This document shows, one piece after another, positions 17,023 to 25,591 of a DNA stretch of 46,122 nucleotides (position 1 is the first letter of the stretch; the number at the start of each line of letters is the position of its first letter). Source of the stretch: CAZHVS01 sp964536015. Lineage in GTDB: Bacteria; Bacteroidota; Ignavibacteria; Ignavibacteriales; Ignavibacteriaceae. The notes beneath the pieces are model-generated. The model was not told the origin of the DNA. It made no database searches and saw only the letters and a program-made list of their open reading frames with translations. The stretch is from positions 1 through 46,122 of the forward strand of contig CAZHVS010000023.1 in NCBI GenBank assembly GCA_964536015.1, in the 5' to 3' direction. The translations under genes were made by a program, and so were the position numbers.

Positions 17023-17991
17023 ATGCTTATGAACAACAAGGTGAAAGTCAGCACACAGGGAATTAGTTCAAATTTCAATTCTGCCACAGGTGATTATAGT
17101 GAAATAAACCATGGTGAAAAAGATCAATTTGAACTTTATGATATTTTTCAAAAAGCAGAAAAAATAAATTTTCCAACTATAAAAGAGGATGAGGATTTTT
17201 GTTATCCTAATATTATCATTGAAAATTCTGAGAAAGTTATAACAACATTTTCTGCGTCGAATGGAAAACTTTTTCTCGATGAAACAAATACTGAAATTTC
17301 ACCTAAGGATGCTGCCAAATATGTATTTGGTGAAATAAAAATTAACAAACGTGAAAAACTTAAAGAATCCAGAGATAAAGAAGGAAAAATTCCAGCTTTT
17401 AAAAAAGAAATTCCGCCAACCGATAGAGAAAAAGTAAATTTCAAAAACATTGATACAAGTTTTAACTCTCCTCAAATATCAATGAAGGTATGGAAAAGTT
17501 CAGGATGGAAAGAATTTACTTATTGGTTTCCAATCTCAGTTAGCTTTTTTTTATTTTTTGTCGGATTAGCTGTACTCGGCGAAAAGCAGGATGCCGAATA
17601 TGCACCAATATTTTTTCTAATTGGTTTTCTTATCCTGTTATTAATTTTCCCTCTTAAAGCATTGGGCAGACATGAGTTTAGACTTGGCTTTGACTGGAAA
17701 ACAAATACTCTCTGGTGTTATAGAAGTAATAAAGGAATAGTTGGATTTGAATGCGATGCAAATATGATAAAATCTTTTTCATTCATAAACAACTCATCAA
17801 AATCTTTTAATTTCCGATGGTATTCTGACAATTCTCAATCAATGTATATGATTAAGAAAAGCTGGATATTAATGGTACTGCGAGTAACGTCTGAACACTG
17901 GTTTGGTGTAAGCGGTGGTGAGCTTGCTACAAAGAAAGAAGCAAGAAAGATTTCCGAACAAGCAAATATGCTTTTGAAAAGTCAAATGTAA
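17023..17991 (+). CDS. Uncharacterised two-helix membrane protein
   Basis: A 322-aa protein not assigned to a family. The N-terminal 155 residues are hydrophilic and charged, without a signal peptide. Two hydrophobic segments follow (about 172-187 and 195-212). The C-terminal part (about 213-322) looks like a small beta-rich, PH-like membrane-associated domain (FRLGFDWKTNTLWCYRS). Starts at ATG 17023 or ATG 17029 are both possible; AGAAGG precedes the first by a short gap. A TATTTTTG box at 16962-16969 may be its promoter. It is convergent with the lipoprotein gene at 18003. Confidence 0.65.
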   Translation: MLMNNKVKVSTQGISSNFNSATGDYSEINHGEKDQFELYDIFQKAEKINFPTIKEDEDFCYPNIIIENSEKVITTFSASNGKLFLDETNTEISPKDAAKYVFGEIKINKREKLKESRDKEGKIPAFKKEIPPTDREKVNFKNIDTSFNSPQISMKVWKSSGWKEFTYWFPISVSFFLFFVGLAVLGEKQDAEYAPIFFLIGFLILLLIFPLKALGRHEFRLGFDWKTNTLWCYRSNKGIVGFECDANMIKSFSFINNSSKSFNFRWYSDNSQSMYMIKKSWILMVLRVTSEHWFGVSGGELATKKEARKISEQANMLLKSQM

Positions 17992-18002
17992 AAAGTGTGA
18001 TT

Positions 18003-18704
18003 CTATCTTTTTTTCTTAAGCAAATAAAAGATTACAACCAAAAGAACAATACCGGTCAGAACTAAAATCCAGTTCGGAGTTTCTTTCAATTTATATGGTC
18101 TGTAAGTAACAGAGATTGTTTTCCCCTTGCCAATTTCTGCAAGCGAATATTTCCAGATTAATTTCTTCTCTGACACATTAGTTGCATTGTGCGTTATTAT
18201 CTCGCCTGGAAAATCATAAATGTAAGTGACATAAAAATCTTCACCATTCATTCCAAAGCCGGTTGCAACAGGAGCAATAAATTGTGAAAATATTTTTTGT
18301 CCTTCGGCTCCATCCTGTAAAAGAAAATTAGATTCGCTGAATTGTTTTGTATTGTTTAATGAATCAATACTACTAAAAGATATTTCAATTTTTGTATGAG
18401 TGGTAGAATCTGTTGTGTCAGAAAATACTTCGGCATTTTCAAGCGTGAAATATGGCGAAACAAATTCAGAGCGAACAGAGTCTATGTTGAACAAACCAAT
18501 ATTATTTATTAATACTGATTTTGTTGTATCCTGAATTTTTATCCAGTAATGAATTTTCATAGTACCTGAACCATCAGGATAAAGACTTACTTCCTGTTCA
18601 TAGTTTAAACAACCGCTTAATGTAATTGCCATCAACATAATTGTAAATAGCATTATATTTTTTGTTTTTTGTCTCATCTTTCTTTGCTTTATATATACAA
18701 ACAA
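18003..18704 (-). CDS. LppM-like lipoprotein with C-terminal membrane anchor
   Basis: The mature protein begins at a clear lipobox, ITLSGC. The better start is the Met at 18677 (residue 10 of the long ORF), giving a normal lipoprotein signal peptide. After the Cys comes a beta-rich domain opening YEQEVSLYPDGSGTMKIHY, the pattern of LppM-type domains, then a C-terminal transmembrane helix (about 209-228) and a basic KKKR end. A protein anchored at both ends would span membrane and periplasm. The function is unknown. Confidence 0.7.
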   Translation of the reverse strand: MFVYIKQRKMRQKTKNIMLFTIMLMAITLSGCLNYEQEVSLYPDGSGTMKIHYWIKIQDTTKSVLINNIGLFNIDSVRSEFVSPYFTLENAEVFSDTTDSTTHTKIEISFSSIDSLNNTKQFSESNFLLQDGAEGQKIFSQFIAPVATGFGMNGEDFYVTYIYDFPGEIITHNATNVSEKKLIWKYSLAEIGKGKTISVTYRPYKLKETPNWILVLTGIVLLVVIFYLLKKKR

Positions 18705-18783
18705 ATTGTGTGCTCAAAGTTATAGAAAATTTTCCTCATTTTCATTATTTTTGTAATAGATAATTAAATAATTAAGAATAGTT

Positions 18784-19044
18784 ATGCCTACTTACGAATA
18801 TAAATGCCTTGATTGTCAGGAAACATTTGAGTTCTTCCAGTCGATGACTGATGAACCATTTAAAGAATGTCCACAATGTGGAGGAGAATTAAAAAGGCTT
18901 ATTGGAGCCGGAGTTGGTCCTATTTTTAAAGGTACGGGATTTTACCAAACTGATTATAAAGCTCCTGCTAAAAAAGATAATTCAATTCCGGAAAGCAGCA
19001 CAAAAAAGGAAACAAAAGAGAAGAAAGAAACTAAGAGTAAATAA
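18784..19044 (+). CDS. FmdB-type zinc ribbon protein
   Basis: An 86-aa protein with the FmdB/CxxC-CxxC regulatory zinc ribbon at the N-terminus: Cys8-x2-Cys11 and Cys29-x2-Cys32 in YEYKCLDCQ...ECPQCGG. A conserved GTGFYQTDYK block follows, then a Lys/Glu-rich disordered tail. The family is widespread and often annotated as a putative regulator; the biochemical role is open. It stands alone, convergent with the carboxypeptidase gene. A TATTTTTG box at 18746-18753 may be its promoter. Confidence 0.88.
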   Translation: MPTYEYKCLDCQETFEFFQSMTDEPFKECPQCGGELKRLIGAGVGPIFKGTGFYQTDYKAPAKKDNSIPESSTKKETKEKKETKSK

Positions 19045-19134
19045 ATCTGCTTTTAGTTTCTTCTTGGAAAAATGTACTTTATCTTTTTCTCAATTAAAAT
19101 AATTTAATTTCATTTAACCAATTTTGCATTAAAG

Positions 19135-21114
19135 TTATTTTGTTAAAAGCATTTTTAATTTCTTAGTAAAATTATTGGCTTTGAGTTCGTAAAAATAAAC
19201 CCCACTACCTAAGTCATTTGCATTAAAAAGAATACTGTGATTCCCACTTTCCATAACACCGTTTATAAGAGTTTTAACTTCATTCCCCAGAACATCAAAT
19301 ATTTTTAATGAAACATTACTTTGAGCTGGAAGTGAAAAATTTATTCTTGTTTCCGGATTAAATGGATTAGGATAATTCTGCTCAAGAACATAATTTGTAT
19401 TATTTGCTTCAACTTCAACAACGTATGAATATTGATATGAGCCGTTATAATCTATTTGCTTTAAACGATAAGAACATTTTCCCGTAAAGGTTTCTTCATC
19501 ACGGAAAGAATAATTGTGCTTTTCCGTAGTTGTTCCATTGCCATTAACAAATGCTAATGTCTTCCAATCGTTTTTTGTAGATGTCCTTTGTACTTCAAAT
19601 CCTTTATTATTTTTTTCAGTAAATGTACACCAGTTCAATTCAACTTTATTATTAACAACAGATGCATTAAAAGAAACAAGTTCAACAGGAATTGATGAAA
19701 TTAGTTGAATATTGAGCGGTGTAGTTGTAAAATATGACGTTGTAACATTATCAACAATTTGTGTAATACAGTTATTAGCTTCAAATTTTAAACTATATGT
19801 TCCTGGTTTTATCATTCTTACATAATGCCCTGTAAGAGAATCTGAAAAGATTTCAGAGTTGTCGAAGTCATTTCCAATTACTGTTACTTTTGCTTTAACT
19901 GGGTTTCCAAACTGATCGGTTACAACTCCTTTAATTCCATATAAACACTTTTCAATATAATCAAGAAATGATCTTCTGTTATAATTCCAATAAGTTGGTA
20001 ATTGAGAACCAGCGGGAAGTTTCGTGTTAGAGATTTCAATTGTTATTTCTCTTCCCCGCAAGAAATATGTAAAATAATCCTGTTTACCTCCAGTGATAGT
20101 GTACCATGCATAACCGTTTGTAATTCCTGGAATATTGGGATAACCATAAAGGTCATCCATATAAGTTGAAGGAGAAAACTTATGTACAGTATCCACATAA
20201 CATTTGGAAGCATAGATAAACCATGCATCATCAGGGTGAAGTCTTGACCAAGTATCCCATGGATAATTCATAACTTCAGCTCCACCGTGAATATTTGCAG
20301 ATAACACAAATCTTTTTGACTGACCAAGGTTCATCATAGTTATAGTTTCAGGCTGCCACGCATTTCCATCGGGATGATTTCCAGCCGCTGGATCAGGAAA
20401 ATTTCTGTTAATGTCAATACTATTTCCATTATATCTTCTTGCATTGCTTACAGTATTATTACCGCCATAGTAAGTTCCATCTGGATTTGTATTTGGATTA
20501 ATCCAGATTTCAATATTGTCAATTATATTCGTTATTCTTGTATCATTCCCGTATGATGTTAGCAGTGAGTCAATTAATCTTAACATCAGAACGAAACCGG
20601 TTACTTCATCTCCATGCATTGTTGAAGAAAGCATTACCTGCGGTTCGGCTTCATTTTGATTTACATTGTCGGATATTTTGCAGAATAATATTTTTCTTCC
20701 TTGAACAGTTGTACCAGCATCAACTACTTTACAAATATTTGGATATGAAGTCTGAAATTGATTCATCATTTGAACATAAGCATCGTATGTCGGATATGAA
20801 TCCCAACCAAGTAATTCAGTAACATCGGAACTCATCTTTATATCCGGCACATCACCCGGGTGAGGTAATATAATATAATCAGTATAACCTGTAGTCATTA
20901 AATTATTAAATTCATTTTCATTTGCATAAGCATAAACAGTATCATTTTTTATTTTATCAATTGATATAATTCTCGAGAGAAATTTTAAGTCTTCTTTAGA
21001 ATAAAGTTTGAATTTGAAATAAACTTCTCTCTCTTTGGTAAAATATTCATGATTGATTATTTGAGAAAAAGTAAAAGTATAAATTAAAAATGAGAGCAAT
21101 AATAATTTTTTCAT
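19135..21114 (-). CDS. Secreted M14 zinc carboxypeptidase with type IX sorting domain
   Basis: A 659-aa exported metallopeptidase. Signal peptide about 1-18; M14 catalytic domain about 95-395; carboxypeptidase-regulatory-like beta domain about 396-470; an FN3-like segment (VELVSFNASVVNNKVELNW); and a sorting domain with NYPNPFNPETR at the C-terminus. Zinc ligands His167/Glu170 (HGDE) and His276 (NIHGG) and the catalytic Glu360 (TIEISN) are all present, so the enzyme should be active. It is the last gene of a four-gene minus-strand run, 10 bp after the FAD enzyme. Confidence 0.93.
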   Translation of the reverse strand: MKKLLLLSFLIYTFTFSQIINHEYFTKEREVYFKFKLYSKEDLKFLSRIISIDKIKNDTVYAYANENEFNNLMTTGYTDYIILPHPGDVPDIKMSSDVTELLGWDSYPTYDAYVQMMNQFQTSYPNICKVVDAGTTVQGRKILFCKISDNVNQNEAEPQVMLSSTMHGDEVTGFVLMLRLIDSLLTSYGNDTRITNIIDNIEIWINPNTNPDGTYYGGNNTVSNARRYNGNSIDINRNFPDPAAGNHPDGNAWQPETITMMNLGQSKRFVLSANIHGGAEVMNYPWDTWSRLHPDDAWFIYASKCYVDTVHKFSPSTYMDDLYGYPNIPGITNGYAWYTITGGKQDYFTYFLRGREITIEISNTKLPAGSQLPTYWNYNRRSFLDYIEKCLYGIKGVVTDQFGNPVKAKVTVIGNDFDNSEIFSDSLTGHYVRMIKPGTYSLKFEANNCITQIVDNVTTSYFTTTPLNIQLISSIPVELVSFNASVVNNKVELNWCTFTEKNNKGFEVQRTSTKNDWKTLAFVNGNGTTTEKHNYSFRDEETFTGKCSYRLKQIDYNGSYQYSYVVEVEANNTNYVLEQNYPNPFNPETRINFSLPAQSNVSLKIFDVLGNEVKTLINGVMESGNHSILFNANDLGSGVYFYELKANNFTKKLKMLLTK

Positions 21115-21124
21115 TATAACTTCC

Positions 21125-22789
21125 TTAATGGATTTTTTTATACAACATTTTATAAATTAAGTTAAAAGCTTCTGTGCGTTTAAGTCCAAGAGTTTGTTTT
21201 TCAAATTCTTCAACAACAACTGGTTCGATACTGCTATTTTTAAACCAATTAGCAAGTTCACCACTTGCAACTATCTTATCTGAACTAAATGAAAAATCTT
21301 CATCATCTATATAAATTCCGAGCAATGCAAGTCTTTGTGTAACTTCAAAAATAACTTCAGTATTCCAGATATCTTTGTACGGGAATAATTGACAACCAGC
21401 ATTTATTAATTCTTTCTGAACATTGGTAATATTTAATTCAAGTGGTTGAGTATTTTCTTTAACAGCCAATGCTGCTATAACACCAGCAGCTTGTCCAATC
21501 AGCATTACAACTGGTTGAAGTCTTGTGCAGCCGTTTACAATATGAGAAACAGAGATACTTTTTTCAGCAAAGAGTAATCCGTCAATATCCTGAGGAATTA
21601 ATGAACCAAAAGGCACCTGAAATGGCGCATTGGCAGGAAGATTTTCAATTAATCTTTTATCTGGTGGTTGATGAAAAAGTGAATGATGATGATCGAGGAA
21701 ATAATCCCCCACAGCAATGCTATCTTTTCTTAACAATGGACGAAAAGAACTTTCTGCAGGAACAACATCCTTCTCTGTCATTAAATAAATTCCTTTTCCT
21801 CTTCTGCTTTCTCTCACATAGGGAATAAACGGAAGATAATCCTCAGTACCAAATTCATCTTCAGACAAACCCCATTCAGGATGTCCGAGCTCATTTTGAA
21901 TATAATAAACATAAGCAAGTGTATGTTCTTTGGCTTTCAAAAAGTGCAAAGGTCTTGCAGAAAAATTCTCATATACTTCCAGATTAGTTGGATAATCATT
22001 CGCTCTGAATGGCCAGTTCAACAAATATTTATCATTTGGCAGTAATGCATATGTTATAAAGCTTTCCCAAGAGTGAAGTTTATGATTTAATAAACTCTCA
22101 TCATTGGTATCTGAATCAATTGCGGTTGAATTCTTAAATAATAACGGATTATAAGAATTAGGTTTCTTTACAAGTGGAGCTTTATCTTCATATTTTTTAA
22201 GAATCGCACAATAAGTCATATCCTGTACAATATCATCTTCTTTTTCAGGTGCATCTGGTTCACCAGTATCGGCTTTACAATCTCTACCCAATCGGTAAGG
22301 GATATCTGCAAGTTTAAGGACATCACCAAACTCTGTTGCTTCAACCATGATTTTAGAATTTACCTGTACAATTATGTCATCTTTTCTTTTAATAATTGCA
22401 CCGGTAATTTTTTTACCTTCTTTAAGAACTTTGAGAAGATGGCTTTTATACCAAATCGTTAAATCTTTTTCTTCATTTGCAATTTGATGAAGAAATTCCT
22501 TTCCTTTTTTTGGTTCAAAACAGGTAAGGCTAATCCAGCCTGTATAAGTTTTTTCGGGACCGCCGTAATAATCTTCAATTTTTTTTCTTAGTTCTCCGAA
22601 GATTCCTCCACCCAACGCATACTTGTTTCCATCAAATGCAGAGACACCAGCTGAAGTAATCATACCACCAAGCCAGGGAGTATCTTCTATAATCAAAGTT
22701 TTAGCACCAAGACGTGCAGATTGAATTCCGGCAGCAGAACCACTCGTTCCACCTCCGATAATCAGAACATCAAAATAAAATTGTTGCAT
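21125..22789 (-). CDS. FAD-dependent oxidoreductase (FAD_oxidored family)
   Basis: A 554-aa flavoprotein. The N-terminal Rossmann motif IIGGGTSGSAAG binds the ADP part of FAD, followed by the acidic end of the second strand (LIIED) and a WLGGMITSAG segment. VEATEFGD and the C-terminal GCTRLQPVVMLIGQAAGVIAAL-type block are typical of the PF12831 family. Members act on sugars, alcohols or other small molecules; the substrate is unknown. No signal peptide is seen. It sits 21 bp downstream of gmhA and 10 bp upstream of the carboxypeptidase, so it belongs to that operon. Confidence 0.85.
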   Translation of the reverse strand: MQQFYFDVLIIGGGTSGSAAGIQSARLGAKTLIIEDTPWLGGMITSAGVSAFDGNKYALGGGIFGELRKKIEDYYGGPEKTYTGWISLTCFEPKKGKEFLHQIANEEKDLTIWYKSHLLKVLKEGKKITGAIIKRKDDIIVQVNSKIMVEATEFGDVLKLADIPYRLGRDCKADTGEPDAPEKEDDIVQDMTYCAILKKYEDKAPLVKKPNSYNPLLFKNSTAIDSDTNDESLLNHKLHSWESFITYALLPNDKYLLNWPFRANDYPTNLEVYENFSARPLHFLKAKEHTLAYVYYIQNELGHPEWGLSEDEFGTEDYLPFIPYVRESRRGKGIYLMTEKDVVPAESSFRPLLRKDSIAVGDYFLDHHHSLFHQPPDKRLIENLPANAPFQVPFGSLIPQDIDGLLFAEKSISVSHIVNGCTRLQPVVMLIGQAAGVIAALAVKENTQPLELNITNVQKELINAGCQLFPYKDIWNTEVIFEVTQRLALLGIYIDDEDFSFSSDKIVASGELANWFKNSSIEPVVVEEFEKQTLGLKRTEAFNLIYKMLYKKIH

Positions 22790-22810
22790 ACTTTTTAGGA
22801 TAGAATAATA

Positions 22811-23398
22811 TTAACCAAACAATTCATTTTCAACCAGCTCACAAATAATATGAGCAATGGTAATATGACCTTCCTGTATTCTTTGAGTATTGGAAGAAGG
22901 AATTACTATTGGAAGATCGACCATTGGTTTAAGTTTACCGCCGCTTCCACCAAGGAAACCAATTACTTTCATCTTTTTCTGGTGAGCCATTTCAACAGCT
23001 TTAAGAATATTTGGTGAGTTCCCGCTTGTTGATATAGCAATTAAAACATCTCCTTCATTTCCAAGTCCTTCAATCGTTCTGGCGAAAACATTTTCAAAAC
23101 CAATATCATTCCCACCTGCGGTAAGATTAGAAGTGTCGGTAGTTATGGCAATTGCTGGCATTGCAGGACGTTGAAGATTATGACTTAAACGAATTACAAA
23201 CTCGGTAGCTATATGCTGGCAATCTGCAGCACTGCCGCCATTACCGCATAATAATAATTTCTTTCCACTGCTGAAAGATGAGACCAATAATTTTGTTGCA
23301 TTAATTATATCTTCAGAGTTTTGTTCCTTAATTTTTAATTTTGTTTCAGAACTTTCAATAAGAGATTCGTTTATAAATTTTTGTTTATCCAATTTCAA
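22811..23398 (-). CDS. gmhA: Sedoheptulose-7-phosphate isomerase
   Basis: A 195-aa SIS-domain enzyme that converts sedoheptulose 7-phosphate to D-glycero-D-manno-heptose 7-phosphate, the first step to the heptose of the LPS core. Family blocks are clear: LCGNGGSAADCQHIATEF (with the His and Glu metal ligands), TTDTSNLTAGGNDIGF, ISTSGNSPN, and RIQEGHITIAH with the C-terminal Gln and His ligands. The length is normal. It is 13 bp after the GGGP synthase gene. The GT9 heptosyltransferase-like genes at 34.6 and 39.8 kb are plausible consumers of the product. Confidence 0.92.
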   Translation of the reverse strand: MKLDKQKFINESLIESSETKLKIKEQNSEDIINATKLLVSSFSSGKKLLLCGNGGSAADCQHIATEFVIRLSHNLQRPAMPAIAITTDTSNLTAGGNDIGFENVFARTIEGLGNEGDVLIAISTSGNSPNILKAVEMAHQKKMKVIGFLGGSGGKLKPMVDLPIVIPSSNTQRIQEGHITIAHIICELVENELFG

Positions 23399-23411
23399 CC
23401 TTGGTAAATTG

Positions 23412-24176
23412 TTAAATGGTTACTTGTTTGTGAATAGAATCTGCAAATTCTTTTAGTAAAGACCAGTTATTTTCGTCCTCAAAATGGTTACCGGTCACAA
23501 CAATTTTAGCTCCATTTTGCACTATTTGCAAAGCAGTCGAAGGATTTCTTATTCCACCTCCAACAACAACAGGAATGCTACAATTTTCTGAGACTTTTTT
23601 TACCATTTCGAAAGGAACCGTTTCATCTGCTCCAGAACCTGCTTCAAGATATATCAATTTCATTCCTAAATATTCGCCTGCAAGAGCAGTGGCAACAGCA
23701 ATATCTGTTTTATTTCTTGGAATAGAAGTGCTTCCCGTAAAATATTCTGCCGTTGTTCTGCGACCTGATTCAATAAGCATGTAACCTGTTGAAATTGGTT
23801 CTATACCAAACCTTTTGATCATTGGGGCAGAAAGAACATGCTTGCCAATCAAATGTTCCGGATTTCTTCCACTAATTACAGATAAATATAAAATTGCATC
23901 TGCATAAGAGGAAACCTGTTCAACTCCACCCGGAAATATAATTACAGGTAGTGTTGAATGAGATTTAAATGATTTAAGAAATGATTGAAAATCACCATTC
24001 ATTAAAAGACTTCCGCCAATTAAAAATCCATCAACCCCAATTGAATAACAGTGTTGAGTAAACTCAGGTATCTTTTTTTCATTCATTTTATCCGGATCTA
24101 TCAGGATAAAAAATGCAGCTCCTTTTTGAGCAATAATATTTAAAAGGTAATTGTAAATCTTCATAATTTCATTCAA
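23412..24176 (-). CDS. Geranylgeranylglyceryl phosphate synthase-like prenyltransferase
   Basis: A 254-aa TIM-barrel prenyltransferase of the GGGPS/PcrB family, which joins a polyprenyl diphosphate to sn-glycerol 1-phosphate, the first ether bond of archaeal-type lipids. Visible blocks are LIDPDK near the N-terminus, the GGSLL turn, FPGG, YLEAGSGA and VVGGGIRNP, which form the phosphate-binding loops. Related enzymes occur in several FCB-group bacteria. The start may be ATG 24176 or the Met at 24164. It is the first gene of the operon with gmhA. The chain length of its product cannot be read from sequence by eye. Confidence 0.9.
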   Translation of the reverse strand: MNEIMKIYNYLLNIIAQKGAAFFILIDPDKMNEKKIPEFTQHCYSIGVDGFLIGGSLLMNGDFQSFLKSFKSHSTLPVIIFPGGVEQVSSYADAILYLSVISGRNPEHLIGKHVLSAPMIKRFGIEPISTGYMLIESGRRTTAEYFTGSTSIPRNKTDIAVATALAGEYLGMKLIYLEAGSGADETVPFEMVKKVSENCSIPVVVGGGIRNPSTALQIVQNGAKIVVTGNHFEDENNWSLLKEFADSIHKQVTI

Positions 24177-24292
24177 AATATATTGAATTTAGTATTGATA
24201 AAAAAGTTCTAATAAACTGCAAAGAATGGATTATTGTTAAAAAATTTCCGAATATTGCAATAGAAATTATAAAATTTTTTAGGAGATATTAA

Positions 24293-25540
24293 ATGGCAGT
24301 TATTCGTCCTTTCAAAGCATTACGTCCCGAAAAAAAAGTTGCTCACCTTGTAGCAAGTGTTCCCTATGATGTAGTTAATACCGAAGAAGCTAAAATGGCT
24401 GCAAAGAATTTCCCTAACAGCTTTTTAAGAATTACCCGGTCAGAAATTGAATTGCCGGATTCTGTTGATCATTATTCAGATGAAGTTTATCAAAAAGCAA
24501 AAAGTAATTTAGAAAGAATAACCAGAGAAGCTCCTCTTGTTACAGACAATACTCCTCATTTTTATCTTTACAGACTTATTATGGATGGAAGAGCTCAAAC
24601 CGGAATCACAGCAACATTTTCCGTTGATGATTATGATAACGATGTAATACTAAAACATGAAAAAACAAGAAAAGATAAAGAAGACGACAGAACAAAACAT
24701 ATTATTACAACCAGGACTCAGACAGGGGTAGTATTTTTAACATATAAAGGTGTTCAAAAAGTTAACGAAATTGTTGAGCGGGTTTTAACCGATGATATAC
24801 CAATATATGATTTTACAGCAGATGATGGAATACAGCATACGGTTTGGATTTTACCGGACGAGTATAATGAAATTATTATCAATGAAATTAAGAATGTAGA
24901 TAAACTCTATATTGCAGATGGTCATCACAGAGCAAAAAGCGCCTCAAGGGCAAGAGAAGAATTCAGAATGAATAATCCCGACCATAATGGCTCTGAAGAA
25001 TATAATTATTTTATTGCCGTACTTTTTCCTGCAGAACAATTAAAAATTCTTTCTTATAACAGAGTTGTAAAGGATTTAAATGGCAAAACAAAGGAAGAAT
25101 TTTTAAATGAAATCTCTGAAAAATTTATAGTAGAAAAAACCAAGATAAAAGAACCATCTGTTCAAAAAAATTTTGGAATGTACCTTGAGGGCGAATGGTA
25201 TTCATTAAAGGTTAAAGATTCTGTACTTGCAAGTTTAACTCTCGCAACTTCAGTTTCAGAAAATCTTGATGTAAGTATTTTACAAAATTTTCTTTTAAAC
25301 CCTGTACTTGGGATAGACGATCCAAGAACAAACAAAAGAATAGATTTTGTGGGAGGAATAAGAGGGACAAAAGAATTGGAAAAACTTGTCGATAATAATT
25401 ATGGAAAAGTGGCTTTTTCTTTATACCCGGTATCAGTATCCGATTTAATGAGGATTTCGGATGCGGGAGAAATTATGCCACCTAAATCAACATGGTTCGA
25501 ACCTAAGTTAAGAGATGGTTTACTTACTCATACAATTTAA
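24293..25540 (+). CDS. DUF1015 family protein
   Basis: A 415-aa cytoplasmic protein of the DUF1015 family, full length. Typical are the N-terminal IRPFKALRP, ASVPYDVVN, the HEKTRKDKEDDRTKH segment, IADGHHRAKSA near residue 206 and the C-terminal VGGIRG. The DGHHR signature recalls ParB/sulfiredoxin-fold nucleotide-binding proteins, which include free-serine kinases, so an ATP- or CTP-dependent role is possible. It lies two genes upstream of serC. A good ribosome binding site (TTAGGAG) precedes ATG 24293. Confidence 0.85.
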   Translation: MAVIRPFKALRPEKKVAHLVASVPYDVVNTEEAKMAAKNFPNSFLRITRSEIELPDSVDHYSDEVYQKAKSNLERITREAPLVTDNTPHFYLYRLIMDGRAQTGITATFSVDDYDNDVILKHEKTRKDKEDDRTKHIITTRTQTGVVFLTYKGVQKVNEIVERVLTDDIPIYDFTADDGIQHTVWILPDEYNEIIINEIKNVDKLYIADGHHRAKSASRAREEFRMNNPDHNGSEEYNYFIAVLFPAEQLKILSYNRVVKDLNGKTKEEFLNEISEKFIVEKTKIKEPSVQKNFGMYLEGEWYSLKVKDSVLASLTLATSVSENLDVSILQNFLLNPVLGIDDPRTNKRIDFVGGIRGTKELEKLVDNNYGKVAFSLYPVSVSDLMRISDAGEIMPPKSTWFEPKLRDGLLTHTI

Positions 25541-25542
25541 AC

Positions 25543-25554
25543 ATGGTTAACCAT
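25543..25554. promoter_or_regulatory. 12-bp palindrome ATGGTTAACCAT
   Basis: A perfect palindrome between the DUF1015 stop codon and the histidine-kinase start, 38 bp before the latter. It could be an operator. No second copy was noticed, so the call is weak. Confidence 0.25.
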
Positions 25555-25591
25555 ATTTACTTTAAAATTAATTGTTATTGCTTTACCAGTA

